Positions 43,338-52,729 are shown, numbered from the stretch's first letter. The stretch is DNA of 55,400 nucleotides from Candidatus Palauibacter australiensis (GCA_026705295.1 JAPPBA010000183.1:1-55400), one strand, 5' to 3'. Program-made: numbers and translations. The notes: generated by a model not told the origin, from the sequence alone.

Positions 43338-45625
43338 GGTTCGTCGCCGTCGCCGCCGTCCAGATCGGCAAGGGTCGCGAGCACCTCCCGCGGCTTGGAT
43401 CCGTCCGCGGGTCCCACGATCCCGGCCGCGTGCAACTGGTCGACGATACGCGCCGCGCGTCCGTACCCGATCTTGAGCCGGCGCTGGAGCAGGCTCGTCG
43501 AACCCGCGGCGTGGGAGATCACGATCTCGGCAGCCTGCCGGAACAGCGGGTCGCGATCCTCGGCACCTTCGTCCGAGACGCCCGATCCTCCCTCTTCCTC
43601 TTCCAGTTCCTTCAACAGGTCGAGGATGTCGCGCTCCGAAGCGGCCTCCTCCTCGGCCCTCTCGGCCTCGGCACGCGCCTCCGCCTGCTCCCGATACCAG
43701 TCGAGAAGGCGTTCCGTCTCCTCGGACGAGATGTAGGCGCCCTGGATGCGGACAGGATCGGACTCGCCGGGCGGCAGGAAGAGCATGTCCCCGTTCCCGA
43801 GCAGGCTCTCCGCGCCGTTCTGGTCGAGGATCGTGCGGCTGTCGATCTTCGACGCGACCCGGAACGCGATTCGGCTCGGGATGTTCGCCTTGATGAGGCC
43901 GGTGAGGACGTTGACCGAGGGGCGTTGCGTGGCCAGCACGAGGTGGATTCCTACCGCCCGCGCCTTCTGGGACAGCATGGCGAGCGGCGTCTCCACCTCC
44001 GACTGTACCGTCATCATGAGGTCCGCCAGTTCGTCGATGATGAGGACGATGTAGGGCAACGGACCCTCATCGTAGAGCGCCGGCTCATCCATGACGCCGC
44101 GCTTCGGGAGGAAGACCTCGCGACCGCGCGCGATCCGGCCGTTGAACTCCCCGACGTTCCGGCATCCGTTCGCCGAGAGCAGTCCGAAACGGCGCTTCAT
44201 CTCGTACACCGCCCACTTGAGGACGGAGGCGGCCTCTTCGTTGTCCGTGATGACGGGATGGCGGAGGTGCGGGAGATCTCCGTAGACGGACAACTCCACC
44301 ATCTTGGGATCCACCATCAGGAGGCGGAGTTCGGCCGGCGTGTAGCGGCACACCAGGCTCGTGATGAGGGCGTTGATGCACACCGATTTCCCGGACCCGG
44401 TCTGGCCCGCGATGAGGAGGTGCGGCATCCGGGTCAGGTCCGCGCACGTCGGCTTGCCGGAGAGGTCGCGGCCGAGCGCGAGCGGGAGCGTCTGGCGTCC
44501 CCGGCGATACGACGGGCTCTCAAGGATCTCGCGCACGAGCACCATCTCCGAAGCGGGGTTGGGCACCTCGACGCCGACGGCGCCCTTGCCGGGGATCGGC
44601 GCCACGATCCGGACCGACGGCGCCTTGAGGGCGAGCGCGATGTCGTCCGCGCGCGCGGAGATCTGTCCCACCTTCACGCCCGGCGCCGGGACGACCTCGA
44701 ACTGCGTCACGACGGGGCCGGTGGTCCAGCCGCCGATCTCGCCGGCCACGCGGAAGGTCGCGAGCTTCTCGATGAGGATCTCGCCGAGGCGGTCGAGATC
44801 GCGCACGCCGAGGCCGCTGCCCTGCCCTACCGGCGCGTCGAAGAGTCGAAGGGGCGGAACCACCGAGGAACCGGGGTCGCCGGCTTCCTCGAGTTCCGGG
44901 ATGGGCGGTGTCTCGTCCTCCGGCGCCGGGTCCGGCTCGGGTGGCGCGCTCGCCGGTTTCGCGGGTGTCCGCTTCTTCGTGGCCCGGCCCCGTCCGGCCG
45001 ACGCCTTTGCCTTCACTTCGCTCGGCGGATCGGGCTTTGCCGGAGACCGCGGAAGACGCGAGGGCCGCGCGGCGCCGGCGAAGGAGCGGCCGAGTCCGAG
45101 GACGGCGCCGCCGGCGGCCGCGACTCCGCGGACGAGCGAGCGCCCCCCCGCCGTCACGGCGCCGGTCAGGGACCACCTCATGGTGACGAACAGCGTGAGC
45201 AGGAGGACGCCCGCGGCGAGGAGGACGCCGCCCAGGCGGCCGAACACCTGTGCGAGGCCGTCCCCCGCGGTCGCGCCCAGCCAGCCGATATCGCCCCCGG
45301 CCCCGGGTCCCGGTCCCGCGATGAGCCGGTAAAGCGACGGGAGGACCGCGAGCAGCACCACTGTGAGGATGGACCAGCGGAGGGCCCGGGTCGGATCGCC
45401 CCATCCGAGGAAATGCAGGCCCCACATGAACGCCGGAATCGCAAGGAGGGGCGAAAGGACGCCAACGGCCCGCTCGAGGTTGTCGTGAAGCAGTTCCCCG
45501 GCCGGGCCGATCCAGTTGGACCCGCCGGCGAATGCGGGAGAGAGCAGCGCGAACGCCACCAGGAGGCCGAGCACGATCAGCGCGACGCCCAGCACCTCGC
45601 GCCGTTGCCGTTCATCCACCATCAC
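43334..45625 (-). CDS. ftsK: DNA translocase FtsK/SpoIIIE
   Basis: This 763-residue septal DNA pump moves chromosome ends during division. The N-terminal region has four hydrophobic helices (residues about 10-165), then a Pro/Ala-rich linker, the alpha and beta motor domains with Walker A AGQTGSGKSV (about residue 405) and Walker B YIVLIIDELADLMM, and the gamma winged-helix domain LFRQAAEIVISHAAGSTSLLQRRLKIGYGRAARIVDQL that reads KOPS-type sequences. The length is typical for a short-linker FtsK. It begins at GTG 45625 or ATG 45622, overlapping the stop of a small ORF. It is followed by the LolA-like gene, overlapping by 4 nt. Confidence 0.96.
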   Translation of the reverse strand: MMVDERQRREVLGVALIVLGLLVAFALLSPAFAGGSNWIGPAGELLHDNLERAVGVLSPLLAIPAFMWGLHFLGWGDPTRALRWSILTVVLLAVLPSLYRLIAGPGPGAGGDIGWLGATAGDGLAQVFGRLGGVLLAAGVLLLTLFVTMRWSLTGAVTAGGRSLVRGVAAAGGAVLGLGRSFAGAARPSRLPRSPAKPDPPSEVKAKASAGRGRATKKRTPAKPASAPPEPDPAPEDETPPIPELEEAGDPGSSVVPPLRLFDAPVGQGSGLGVRDLDRLGEILIEKLATFRVAGEIGGWTTGPVVTQFEVVPAPGVKVGQISARADDIALALKAPSVRIVAPIPGKGAVGVEVPNPASEMVLVREILESPSYRRGRQTLPLALGRDLSGKPTCADLTRMPHLLIAGQTGSGKSVCINALITSLVCRYTPAELRLLMVDPKMVELSVYGDLPHLRHPVITDNEEAASVLKWAVYEMKRRFGLLSANGCRNVGEFNGRIARGREVFLPKRGVMDEPALYDEGPLPYIVLIIDELADLMMTVQSEVETPLAMLSQKARAVGIHLVLATQRPSVNVLTGLIKANIPSRIAFRVASKIDSRTILDQNGAESLLGNGDMLFLPPGESDPVRIQGAYISSEETERLLDWYREQAEARAEAERAEEEAASERDILDLLKELEEEEGGSGVSDEGAEDRDPLFRQAAEIVISHAAGSTSLLQRRLKIGYGRAARIVDQLHAAGIVGPADGSKPREVLATLADLDGGDGDEP

Positions 45626-45789
45626 GCATCCTCCCCGCCCCGACAGCCAACGAGGGCGCCGTCCCGCCAGACCGGCACGACCTCGAGATCATCCAGCCCC
45701 GCGCAGACCGCCAGATCCGCGCTCCGGCCGCCCTTCAAGATGGCCCGCGCACCACGCGTCGTCCATGCTGACGCGTCCTCGCCGTTCAC
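45622..45789 (-). CDS. 55-residue ORF resembling the C-terminus of 2-phosphosulfolactate phosphatase (ComB)
   Basis: Between accC and ftsK a 55-codon ORF begins at GTG 45789, overlapping the accC stop (GTGA), and ends at TGA 45622, overlapping the ftsK start. The central part, [20 protein letters not shown] followed by [12 protein letters not shown], resembles the tail of ComB-type phosphatases (a D-A-F/V-C-...-D...VVPV pattern). A complete ComB is about 230 residues, so this would be a remnant or a small protein retained for coupling. The double overlap and the use of the whole gap suggest it is translated. Resemblance is by eye and weak; it may be a novel small gene. Confidence 0.4.
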   Translation of the reverse strand: MNGEDASAWTTRGARAILKGGRSADLAVCAGLDDLEVVPVWRDGALVGCRGGEDA

Positions 45790-47129
45790 GGGCGGGTCAG
45801 GAACCGCTCGACGAACCCCGTGTCGATGTTCCCCGAGACGAAATCGGGATGGGCAAGCACCTTGCGGAGGAAGGGAACCGTCGTATGAACGCCTTCGAGG
45901 ATGAACTCCTCGAGGGCATGGTAGGCGCGGATCCGGGCTTCATCCCGCGTCCGGCCCCAGACGATGAGCTTGGCCAGCAGCGAGTCGTAGAACGGAGGGA
46001 CGACGTAGCCGCCGTAGATGTGCGTGTCCACGCGCACGCCGGGACCCCCCGGCGCGTGGAACGCCGTGACGGTGCCGGGCGACGGACGGAAGCCCTGCTC
46101 GGGATCCTCCGCGTTGATCCGGCACTCGATCGCGTGCCCCTGGAATTCGATGGGGTGGGGGATGGCCAACTTCTCGCCCGCCGCGATCCGGATCTGTTCC
46201 TTGATGAGGTCGACCGAAGTCACGAGTTCGGTCACGGGGTGCTCGACCTGGATCCGCGTGTTCATCTCCATGAAATAGAACTCGCCGTCCGGCGCGAGGA
46301 GGAACTCCACCGTCCCCGTGCTCTGATATCCGATCGCCTTCGCCCCCAGGATGGCCGCGGCCCCCATCGCCTCGCGAAGCTCCGGCGTGACGGCCGGACT
46401 CGGCGCTTCCTCGACGAGCTTCTGGTGCCGCCGCTGGCTCGAGCAGTCGCGTTCCCCGAGGTGCAGCACGCGCCCGTGGCGGTCGCCGACGATCTGGATC
46501 TCCACGTGACGGGGCCGCTCGATGAGTTTCTCAAGATACACGGTCGGGTCGCCGAAGTTGGCCTCGGCCTCGTTCCTCGCCATGGCGAAGAGGCTCCTGA
46601 ACTCCGCTTCCTCGGTGGCGGCCCGCATGCCCTTCCCTCCGCCGCCGGCGGCCGCCTTGATCATGACGGGGAACCCGATGCGGCGGGCTTCCTCCAACGC
46701 CTCCGCCTCGTCATCGAGCGGCTCCGGCGAGCCCGGGACGACGGGGACGCCCGCGGCGGTCATCGTCTTTCGCGCCTCCGCCTTGTCTCCCATGCGGCGG
46801 ATCTGTTCGGGGGTGGGCCCGATGAACACGAGACCGCTCCGTTCGCAGATCTCGGCGAACTCGGCGTTCTCCGCCAGGAAGCCGTAGCCTGGGTGGATGG
46901 CGTCGGCGCCGGTGATCTCGGCCGCCGCGAGGATCTGCGGGATATTCAGATAGCTCTCGCGGCCCACCGGCGGCCCGATACAGATGTCCTCGTCGGAAAA
47001 GCGGACGTGGAGCGAGTCGTGGTCGGCCTCCGAGTACACGGCTACCGTCCGGATATCGAGTTCACGGCACGCGCGCAGGATGCGGAGCGCGATCTCGCCA
47101 CGGTTGGCGATCAGGATCTTGCGGAACAT
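45786..47129 (-). CDS. accC: Biotin carboxylase subunit of acetyl-CoA carboxylase
   Basis: This 447-residue ATP-grasp enzyme carboxylates biotin on AccB, the first half-step of malonyl-CoA synthesis. It starts [20 protein letters not shown], has the glycine-rich ATP loop [12 protein letters not shown], the [21 protein letters not shown] segment and the catalytic [18 protein letters not shown] block. The length is standard. It follows accB after 16 nt in the leftward run. No accA or accD is in the window. Confidence 0.97.
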   Translation of the reverse strand: MFRKILIANRGEIALRILRACRELDIRTVAVYSEADHDSLHVRFSDEDICIGPPVGRESYLNIPQILAAAEITGADAIHPGYGFLAENAEFAEICERSGLVFIGPTPEQIRRMGDKAEARKTMTAAGVPVVPGSPEPLDDEAEALEEARRIGFPVMIKAAAGGGGKGMRAATEEAEFRSLFAMARNEAEANFGDPTVYLEKLIERPRHVEIQIVGDRHGRVLHLGERDCSSQRRHQKLVEEAPSPAVTPELREAMGAAAILGAKAIGYQSTGTVEFLLAPDGEFYFMEMNTRIQVEHPVTELVTSVDLIKEQIRIAAGEKLAIPHPIEFQGHAIECRINAEDPEQGFRPSPGTVTAFHAPGGPGVRVDTHIYGGYVVPPFYDSLLAKLIVWGRTRDEARIRAYHALEEFILEGVHTTVPFLRKVLAHPDFVSGNIDTGFVERFLTRP

Positions 47130-47145
47130 GCGCCCGTCCGCGGCT

Positions 47146-47625
47146 TCAGTCGGGCTCGATACGGAAGAGCAGCGCGCCGTACTCCACCGGCTCGGCGTTC
47201 TCGACCGCGATCTCCTGCACGACGCCCGCGACGTCCGATTGAAGCTCGTTCATGAGCTTCATCGCCTCGAGGATGCAGAGCGTCTGGCCGGCCTCCACCC
47301 GGTCCCCCACGGACACGAAGGGGTCGGCGTCTGCCGCCGGCGCCCGGTAGAAGGTGCCGACCATGGGCGAGAGCACCTCGAACAGCCCCGCCGCGGGCGC
47401 CGTCTCCGCCAGCGGGGAGGCGGGCGCGGGAGCCGGAGCCTGCGCGACCTCCACGCCGCCGACAGGGGCTGCGGGCACGGTCGCCGCGGCCGCGATGCGC
47501 GGGGATTTCCGGATCCTGACCCGGGTCGGGTCTCCCGTGTCCGAGCCCACAAGCTCGACGTCGAGGCCGTCCACGCCGGAGTCCTCGACCAACTCGATGA
47601 GTCCCTTCAGCCAGTCCAAATCCAT
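47146..47625 (-). CDS. accB: Biotin carboxyl carrier protein
   Basis: This 159-residue protein carries biotin on the lysine of [11 protein letters not shown] (K123), within a C-terminal biotinyl domain that starts near [34 protein letters not shown] and includes the 'thumb' segment. The N-terminal half ([23 protein letters not shown]) is followed by an Ala/Pro-rich linker. It is the substrate of AccC and the carboxyltransferase. It lies 2 nt downstream of efp and 16 nt upstream of accC, the arrangement known from many bacteria. Confidence 0.96.
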   Translation of the reverse strand: MDLDWLKGLIELVEDSGVDGLDVELVGSDTGDPTRVRIRKSPRIAAAATVPAAPVGGVEVAQAPAPAPASPLAETAPAAGLFEVLSPMVGTFYRAPAADADPFVSVGDRVEAGQTLCILEAMKLMNELQSDVAGVVQEIAVENAEPVEYGALLFRIEPD

Positions 47626-47627
47626 GG

Positions 47628-48191
47628 TCAGGTTACCCGCGTGATGTACTTGTTTTCCGTCCTGTCGACGCGCACCACATCGCCGTTCTCTACAAAGAGC
47701 GGCACCTGGATCACGGCGCCGGCCGCCAGCCGGGCCGGCTTCGTCCCGCCCTGGGCGGTGTCCCCCCGCACTCCGGGGTCCGTCTCGACGATTTCCAGCT
47801 CGACGAACTGCGGCAGTTCGATCGCGAGCACGACGCCGTCACGGGTGAGGCTCTGACACTCCATGTTCTCCTCCAGATACTGGAGCTGGTCCTCTCCGAT
47901 CTGATCTTCAGACATCGGAATCTGCTCGAAGGTTTCCATGTTCATGAAGTAGTGCAGGTGGCCGTCCGTATACGTGTACTGCACGGGCCGCCGTTCCAGG
48001 CGCACCTCCCTGACTTTCTCGCCGGCGCGGAAGGTCTTGTCGACCACGCCTCCCTCCATCACGTCCTTCAACTTCGTACGGACGAAGGCCCCACCCTTCC
48101 CCGGCTTGACGTGCTGAAAGTAGGTGATCGAGTAGAGGGTGCCGTTGAGCTCGATCACCATCCCTCGACGAAAATCCGAAGTATCTGCCAT
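47628..48191 (-). CDS. efp: Elongation factor P
   Basis: This 187-residue factor relieves ribosome stalling at polyproline stretches. It has the KOW-like N-domain ([31 protein letters not shown]), the OB domain and a C-terminal domain ending with [19 protein letters not shown]32 in PGKGG occupies the position of the modified lysine of E. coli EF-P, so a beta-lysylation or related pathway may be present. It starts at ATG 48191. Proline-rich proteins in the window (for example LolA-like linker and sugar-dehydrogenase lipoprotein) would need it. Confidence 0.96.
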   Translation of the reverse strand: MADTSDFRRGMVIELNGTLYSITYFQHVKPGKGGAFVRTKLKDVMEGGVVDKTFRAGEKVREVRLERRPVQYTYTDGHLHYFMNMETFEQIPMSEDQIGEDQLQYLEENMECQSLTRDGVVLAIELPQFVELEIVETDPGVRGDTAQGGTKPARLAAGAVIQVPLFVENGDVVRVDRTENKYITRVT

Positions 48192-48204
48192 GGTACCCGT
48201 GCTG

Positions 48205-49290
48205 CTAGAGCTGGACGAGGGCGCGAGGAAGGCGGGTCAGCGTGCGGGCACCTGCCTCCCCTATCCGCACATCGTCCTCGATGCGCACGCCGCCGCGTCC
48301 GGGAAGATACAAGCCCGGTTCCACTGTCACCACGTTTCCCGGCTCGAGGATATCTTCGGAGCGGGACGAAAGGCTGGGGCCCTCGTGCACGTCGAGTCCG
48401 ATCCCGTGCCCGGTGCCGTGGCCGAAGAAGCCGTCCATGTCGTGGCTGGCGAACGTCGCCCGCACGGCCCGGTCCACGTCCCGGCACGCGACCCCGCTGC
48501 CGATCGTCCCGCGCGCCTTCGTTTGCGCCCCGAGCACCTGCTCGTGAAGGGTCGCCTGCCAGGGCTCCGGCGTCCCCCGCACGAAAGTGCGCGTGATGTC
48601 GCTGCAGTAGCCGTCCACGCGGGCGCCGAAGTCGATGAGGAGCAGATCGCCCGGCTCGACGCGCCGGTCCGTGGGCGTCGCGTGGGGAAGCGCGGAGCGT
48701 TCTCCCGCCGCGACGATGGGATCGAAGGGGAGCGGATCCGAGCCTCCGCGGCGGAGTTCCATCTCGAGCGCGGTCGCGATCTCGCGCTCGCTCGGGGCGG
48801 CGGACCACTCCACGCTCGACAGCAACCGATCGAACGCCCGCTCAGCGACGGCGACCGCCCGTTCGATGGCGTCCACTTCGTCGCGGGTCTTCACCCGCCG
48901 CAATGTCCCGATGAGATCGCGGAGTGGGACGAAGACGACATCGGGGAGCATGCCCCGAAGAGATTCGTGGTCGGCGACCGTGAGGCTCTCGGCTTCGAAC
49001 GCGATGGGGCCCGCGGCGTCCGCCGCCACCTCGGCGACGCCGCGGATCCACCCGTCGCGGCCGATATGGGTGCGGATGGGACCCGCCACCTCCAGGCGCA
49101 CCTGTTCCTCGTACCGGAAGTCGGTGACGAGCACGGGCGGACCTTCGAGAGGGATCCAGAGAACCCCGGCGGAACCCGTGAACCCGCTCAGGTAGCGGAC
49201 GCTGGATGGGGCGGTAACGAGGACCGACCGGCGCCCGGCGGCCTTCATCGCCGCTTCGAGCCGACCGCGCCGCGTTTCCCGCGACGTCAC
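48205..49290 (-). CDS. pepP: Xaa-Pro aminopeptidase (M24B)
   Basis: This 361-residue enzyme removes N-terminal residues before proline. The C-terminal pita-bread domain carries the dinuclear metal site: Asp pair in LIDFGARVDGYCSDITRTFVRG, His in GHGTGHGIGLDVHEGP, and the two Glu in VVTVEPGLYLPGRGGVRIEDDV. The N-terminal creatinase-like domain (residues 10-130) is the usual regulatory part. The length fits M24B proteins of the shorter, prolidase-like type. Its ATG overlaps the aroQ stop by 4 nt and it lies 13 nt upstream of efp, a known conserved pair. Confidence 0.9.
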   Translation of the reverse strand: MTSRETRRGRLEAAMKAAGRRSVLVTAPSSVRYLSGFTGSAGVLWIPLEGPPVLVTDFRYEEQVRLEVAGPIRTHIGRDGWIRGVAEVAADAAGPIAFEAESLTVADHESLRGMLPDVVFVPLRDLIGTLRRVKTRDEVDAIERAVAVAERAFDRLLSSVEWSAAPSEREIATALEMELRRGGSDPLPFDPIVAAGERSALPHATPTDRRVEPGDLLLIDFGARVDGYCSDITRTFVRGTPEPWQATLHEQVLGAQTKARGTIGSGVACRDVDRAVRATFASHDMDGFFGHGTGHGIGLDVHEGPSLSSRSEDILEPGNVVTVEPGLYLPGRGGVRIEDDVRIGEAGARTLTRLPRALVQL

Positions 49291-49754
49291 TCCGTTCCCG
49301 CCTCGGCGCTCCGGCGAAGATGCTGGACGAGCGCCTCAAGACCGAACAGGTAGCTGGAGGCCCGAAATCCGGCGATGACGCCGATCGCGAGGTCGGAGAG
49401 AACCGACGTATGCCGGAACGACTCGCGAGCGAACACGTTGGAGAGGTGGACCTCGACGAAGGGGCGGCCGGAGCCCGCGAGGGCGTCGCGGAGCGCCACG
49501 CTCGTGTGGGTCAGGGCGGCCGCGTTTACGAGCCACGCATGCACCTCGCCGGTGTTCGCCTGCACCCAGTCCACGATCTCACCTTCGTCATTGGACTGGA
49601 AGAACAGCAGCGAGATGTTGTCCGCGCCCGCCCGCTCGCCAAGGAGCGACTCGATCTCGGCCAGCGTCTGCGTGCCGTAATGGTGGGGCTCGCGGCGCCC
49701 GAGGAGATTGAGGTTCGGTCCGTTCAGGACGCCGATGCGGATGGGCTCGCGCAC
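49287..49754 (-). CDS. aroQ: 3-dehydroquinate dehydratase, type II
   Basis: This 155-residue dodecameric dehydratase acts in the shikimate pathway (3-dehydroquinate to 3-dehydroshikimate). Characteristic motifs are IGVLNGPNLNLLGRREPHHYG with the catalytic Tyr, FFQSNDEGEIVDWVQ, VNAAALTHTSVALRDAL and VEVHLSNVFARESFRHTS. The family usually has NPGAYTHTS; here it is NAAALTHTS. I took GTG 49754, just after the TPR stop; ATG 49787 inside the TPR gene would add eleven residues. Chorismate, the product pathway, also feeds menF in this window. Confidence 0.93.
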   Translation of the reverse strand: MREPIRIGVLNGPNLNLLGRREPHHYGTQTLAEIESLLGERAGADNISLLFFQSNDEGEIVDWVQANTGEVHAWLVNAAALTHTSVALRDALAGSGRPFVEVHLSNVFARESFRHTSVLSDLAIGVIAGFRASSYLFGLEALVQHLRRSAEAGTE

Positions 49755-49758
49755 CCGT

Positions 49759-50583
49759 TCAGCTCGATTCCGGGGGAGCTTCGCCATCGAGGATCCGGCG
49801 AAGCTGCTCGCCGATCGACTCCTCGACGGCCGCCCGGTCCGCCGACTCCGCCCCGTCCGCCGCCGGCGGGACATCGCGCGGAGACAGCGTCGAGTCGGCC
49901 CCGCCGCCACCGGAGTGTGGTCCGCCCCCCTCCTCCGCGCGGCGCCGCAGCTCCGCGAGCGCGCCGGTGAGATCTGCATTGTCCGGGTCGCGGGAAAGCA
50001 TCTGTTCGTACACGCCGATCGCGCGGTCGAAGAGGCCCTGGCTCGCATACAGCCCGGCCAGCGTCGAGGTCTCGATGCCCTTCGGCGGGACCGCTGGCGC
50101 GCTCGCCGTGCCGCCCGCCGGAGCGGACGGCGCATCGGCTCCATCGTTCCGCCACGCGTCCTCGAGCGTTTCCAGCCAGTCGTCCGCCGAAGCGGCGCCG
50201 TCGGAACCGTCCGTCGCGACCCGCTTGACGCCCAGCGCCATGCAGGCGAGCGGGTTCGCCGGATCGAGCGCCAGGATGTGTTCGAATTCGACCCGCGCCA
50301 CCTCGTCGCGACCCAGTTCGAGCAGCACGCGGGCGTGGAGCAGGCGGGCGTCCAGATAGTACGGGTGTTCGCTCAGGCCATCCCGGATCACGCCCAGGGC
50401 GCGTTCGTGCTCTCCCGCCTGCCGGTAGAGGTCGGCGAGGCGCGCGAACGTGTGGGTCCGAGGCTCCAGTTCGGCGCGGCGCAGGAGTTGTTCGATCTCC
50501 ACGGTCTGGTCGTCGGCGGCCACAGGCTTCGCAGGGAGAAATAGCGGCGGGTTCGGGCCTTCCGACCCGGTCTCCGGCAACAT
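49759..50583 (-). CDS. TPR repeat protein
   Basis: This 274-residue protein has three or more tetratricopeptide-type helical repeats in its first two thirds: THTFARLADLYRQAGEHERALGVIRDGLSEHP, YLDARLLHARVLLELGRDEVARVEFEHILALDPAN and STLAGLYASQGLFDRAIGVYEQMLSRDPDN. The linkers are low complexity, Ala/Gly/Pro-rich, with a GGGPHSGGGG stretch near residue 222. TPR proteins scaffold other proteins; the partner is unknown. No signal peptide is present. It is the first gene of the leftward superoperon, so the promoter should lie between 50584 and 50753. Confidence 0.75.
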   Translation of the reverse strand: MLPETGSEGPNPPLFLPAKPVAADDQTVEIEQLLRRAELEPRTHTFARLADLYRQAGEHERALGVIRDGLSEHPYYLDARLLHARVLLELGRDEVARVEFEHILALDPANPLACMALGVKRVATDGSDGAASADDWLETLEDAWRNDGADAPSAPAGGTASAPAVPPKGIETSTLAGLYASQGLFDRAIGVYEQMLSRDPDNADLTGALAELRRRAEEGGGPHSGGGGADSTLSPRDVPPAADGAESADRAAVEESIGEQLRRILDGEAPPESS

Positions 50584-50753
50584 ACCGACCGGTTTTTTCG
50601 GTTGTCAACGAACGTCGCGGGAGTGCGGCGGGGCTCCCGCCTTTCGTTGCCCGCAACGCTGGGCCGGCGTACGTTTTCGACCTGCGTTTCCGGCCCCGGC
50701 GCGGCCGCGTTCGGGCGACTCGATTCAAGACGACAAGGTGGGTTCGGCGTCTC
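50584..50753. promoter_or_regulatory. Divergent promoter region (TPR run / ppiD-like)
   Basis: This 170-bp gap lies between two divergent starts and should drive both the long leftward run and the ppiD-like gene. A hairpin GCGGGAG (50617-50623) / CTCCCGC (50634-50640) with a 10-nt loop lies inside it; it could affect a leader RNA on either strand. I see a T run (TTTTTT at 50593-50598) but no clear -35/-10 pair. Confidence 0.45.
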
Positions 50754-52595
50754 ATGTTCATGCGGAAGATGCGCGGCAGCGCGAGCCTCGTGATGGGCAT
50801 CATGGCCGCGGCCTTCGTGGGCTGGCTGGTGTTCGACGGGATCAACGCGATGCAGGGAGGGAACCTCGGCGGGCAGATCAACCCCGTCGTGGGGCAGGTC
50901 GGGGGACAGGACATCCGCTACAACGAGTGGAATATCTTCCTCCAGAACCAGCTTGCGGTGAGCCGCACGGCCGACCGCGGTATGACGGACGAGGACGTTC
51001 GCGTCGTGACCGAACGGGCGTGGGAGAGCCTGATCAGCGCAACGCTGATCCAGGCGGAACTGGATCGGCTCGGCGTCAGCGTGACCGATGCGGAGGTTCG
51101 GCAGGCGTTCTTCACGCAGCCACCGCAGGAGATGTTGAGCTACCCCGGGTTCCAGACGGACGGGCAGTTCGACATCGACAAGTACCGCCGGTTCTTCACG
51201 GACCCGGCGACGGATGAGACGCAACTGCTGCAGATCGAGGGCTACTACCGCTCGATCCTGCCGCGCGCGAAGCTGCAGACGCTCGTCCAGAGCGGGATTT
51301 ACGTATCCGAGGAAGAAGCCTGGCGGTTCTATCGGGACACGAACGAGCAGGCCCGCGTCCGCTTCGTGCGGATCGACCCGGCGCTGACCGTGGAGGACTC
51401 GGAGGTCTCGGTGTCGGACGACGAAATCCGGCGGGTCTATGACGAACGCGTGGACGAACTCATCCGGCCCGCGAGCGCCCGCGTGAACATGGTCAGCATC
51501 TCGCTCCGACCCTCCATCGCCGATTCGCTCGCCGCCCGCGAACGGGCCGCCGCCCTCGCGGACCGCGTACGGGGGGGCGAGGATTTCGCCGAGGTGGCGA
51601 TGGCGGAGTCCGCGGACTCCATCTCCGGCGCGGAGGGGGGCTTCATGGGCAAGCGTCCGATGAGCGCCTTCGACCCGCGCCTCACCGAGGTCGCCGCGGA
51701 CGCCCCCCTCGGACAGGTCACGGATCCGGTCGAGACGCCGTTCGGACTACATGTCCTGCAGGTCGATGAGCGGAGCGCCGACTCGCTGGCGCTGCGCCAG
51801 ATCTACGTCCCGTTCCAGATTTCCGGCGCGACCGAGGATTCGGTGTTCACGCTCCTCGACGACCTTGAGGATCTTGCGCTGCGCACGGATATCACGACGG
51901 CCGCCGACTCGCTCGGCGTGACGGTTCGCACCGATGTGCAGTTGCTGGACGGCGTGGACTTCGTTCCGGGCGCCGGCCAACTGGGCGTGGCGAGGGAGTG
52001 GGCCCTGGGCCCGGAGAGCGAGATCGGGGACCTGTCCGATTCGTTCGAGAACCCGGCGGGCTTTCACCTGGTCGAACTCCTGGGACGGCGTGACGAGAGC
52101 ACGATTCCGTTCGAGGAGGCAGGGATCGGGATTCGTGCGGAGCTGCTCGAGGAGAAGAAGAAGGAACGAGCCGCGGAACTGGCCGGCGGGCTGCTCGGTG
52201 CGGTCGCGGCCGGAAGTTCTCTCGACCAGGCGGCGGAGGAACTTGGTTGGTCGGTCGAAGAGACCGGGTCATTCCGCCGGGGCGACTTCGTCCCGGGACT
52301 CGGTCAGGGCACGGAGGCGGTCGGCTTCGGATTTGGGGCCGATGTCGGTGAACTCAGCGGCGCCCTCGATGCCGGGGATGCGGTGGTCGTCGTGGAGGTC
52401 CTGGAGCGTGAAGAGGCCACGCGGGAGGAGTTCGAAGAGGTCAGAGACGCCGTGGTGGGGCAGCTGGGCTTCGAGCGTTCCCAGCAGTACGTGCAGAAGT
52501 GGCTGGCTGCGCTTCGCGAAGACACAGCGGTGGAGGATCACCGCTCGAGGCTCCTCCTCCAGCAGGAGGCCCAGCCCATGATCCCGGGCTTCTGA
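50754..52595 (+). CDS. PpiD/SurA-like peptidyl-prolyl isomerase foldase
   Basis: This 613-residue periplasmic chaperone is anchored by an N-terminal membrane helix (residues about 11-31, SLVMGIMAAAFVGWLVFDGI). Then comes a SurA_N-like domain (about 45-190, with RYNEWNIFLQNQLAVSRTADRG), a parvulin domain (about 240-335, with RVRGGEDFAEVAMAESADSISGAEGGFMGKRP and FGLHVLQVDERS), and a second parvulin-like region, partly degenerate, reaching the C-terminus. This layout is that of PpiD. It assists folding of outer-membrane proteins such as the TonB receptor and LptD-like protein. It starts at ATG 50754 (a second ATG lies at 50760). It is convergent with tatA. Confidence 0.85.
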   Translation: MFMRKMRGSASLVMGIMAAAFVGWLVFDGINAMQGGNLGGQINPVVGQVGGQDIRYNEWNIFLQNQLAVSRTADRGMTDEDVRVVTERAWESLISATLIQAELDRLGVSVTDAEVRQAFFTQPPQEMLSYPGFQTDGQFDIDKYRRFFTDPATDETQLLQIEGYYRSILPRAKLQTLVQSGIYVSEEEAWRFYRDTNEQARVRFVRIDPALTVEDSEVSVSDDEIRRVYDERVDELIRPASARVNMVSISLRPSIADSLAARERAAALADRVRGGEDFAEVAMAESADSISGAEGGFMGKRPMSAFDPRLTEVAADAPLGQVTDPVETPFGLHVLQVDERSADSLALRQIYVPFQISGATEDSVFTLLDDLEDLALRTDITTAADSLGVTVRTDVQLLDGVDFVPGAGQLGVAREWALGPESEIGDLSDSFENPAGFHLVELLGRRDESTIPFEEAGIGIRAELLEEKKKERAAELAGGLLGAVAAGSSLDQAAEELGWSVEETGSFRRGDFVPGLGQGTEAVGFGFGADVGELSGALDAGDAVVVVEVLEREEATREEFEEVRDAVVGQLGFERSQQYVQKWLAALREDTAVEDHRSRLLLQQEAQPMIPGF

Positions 52596-52629
52596 CCCCG
52601 GACCTCCGGTCCCGAGCCGCTGACGACCT

Positions 52630-52648
52630 GCCGGGCCGACCGCCCGGC
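52630..52648 (+). terminator. Hairpin downstream of the ppiD-like gene
   Basis: GCCGGGC (52630-52636) and GCCCGGC (52642-52648) form a 7-bp stem with a 5-nt loop, 35 bases after the stop of the ppiD-like gene. There is no T run, but it lies between convergent genes and may work as a terminator for one or both. Confidence 0.4.
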
Positions 52649-52702
52649 GCGGAACCCGCGGCCCTTCCGGCTGGGATCCCGCGGCCCCGCCGGGTCCCCG
52701 CC

Positions 52703-52729
52703 GCTATCGGGCTATCGGGCTGCTATCGG
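52703..52729. repeat. Three copies of GCTATCGG next to the tatA stop
   Basis: GCTATCGG occurs at 52703, 52711 and 52722, directly before the tatA stop codon. Two copies are adjacent and the third follows after 3 nt. It may be slippage or a small binding site. No function is known. Confidence 0.5.
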
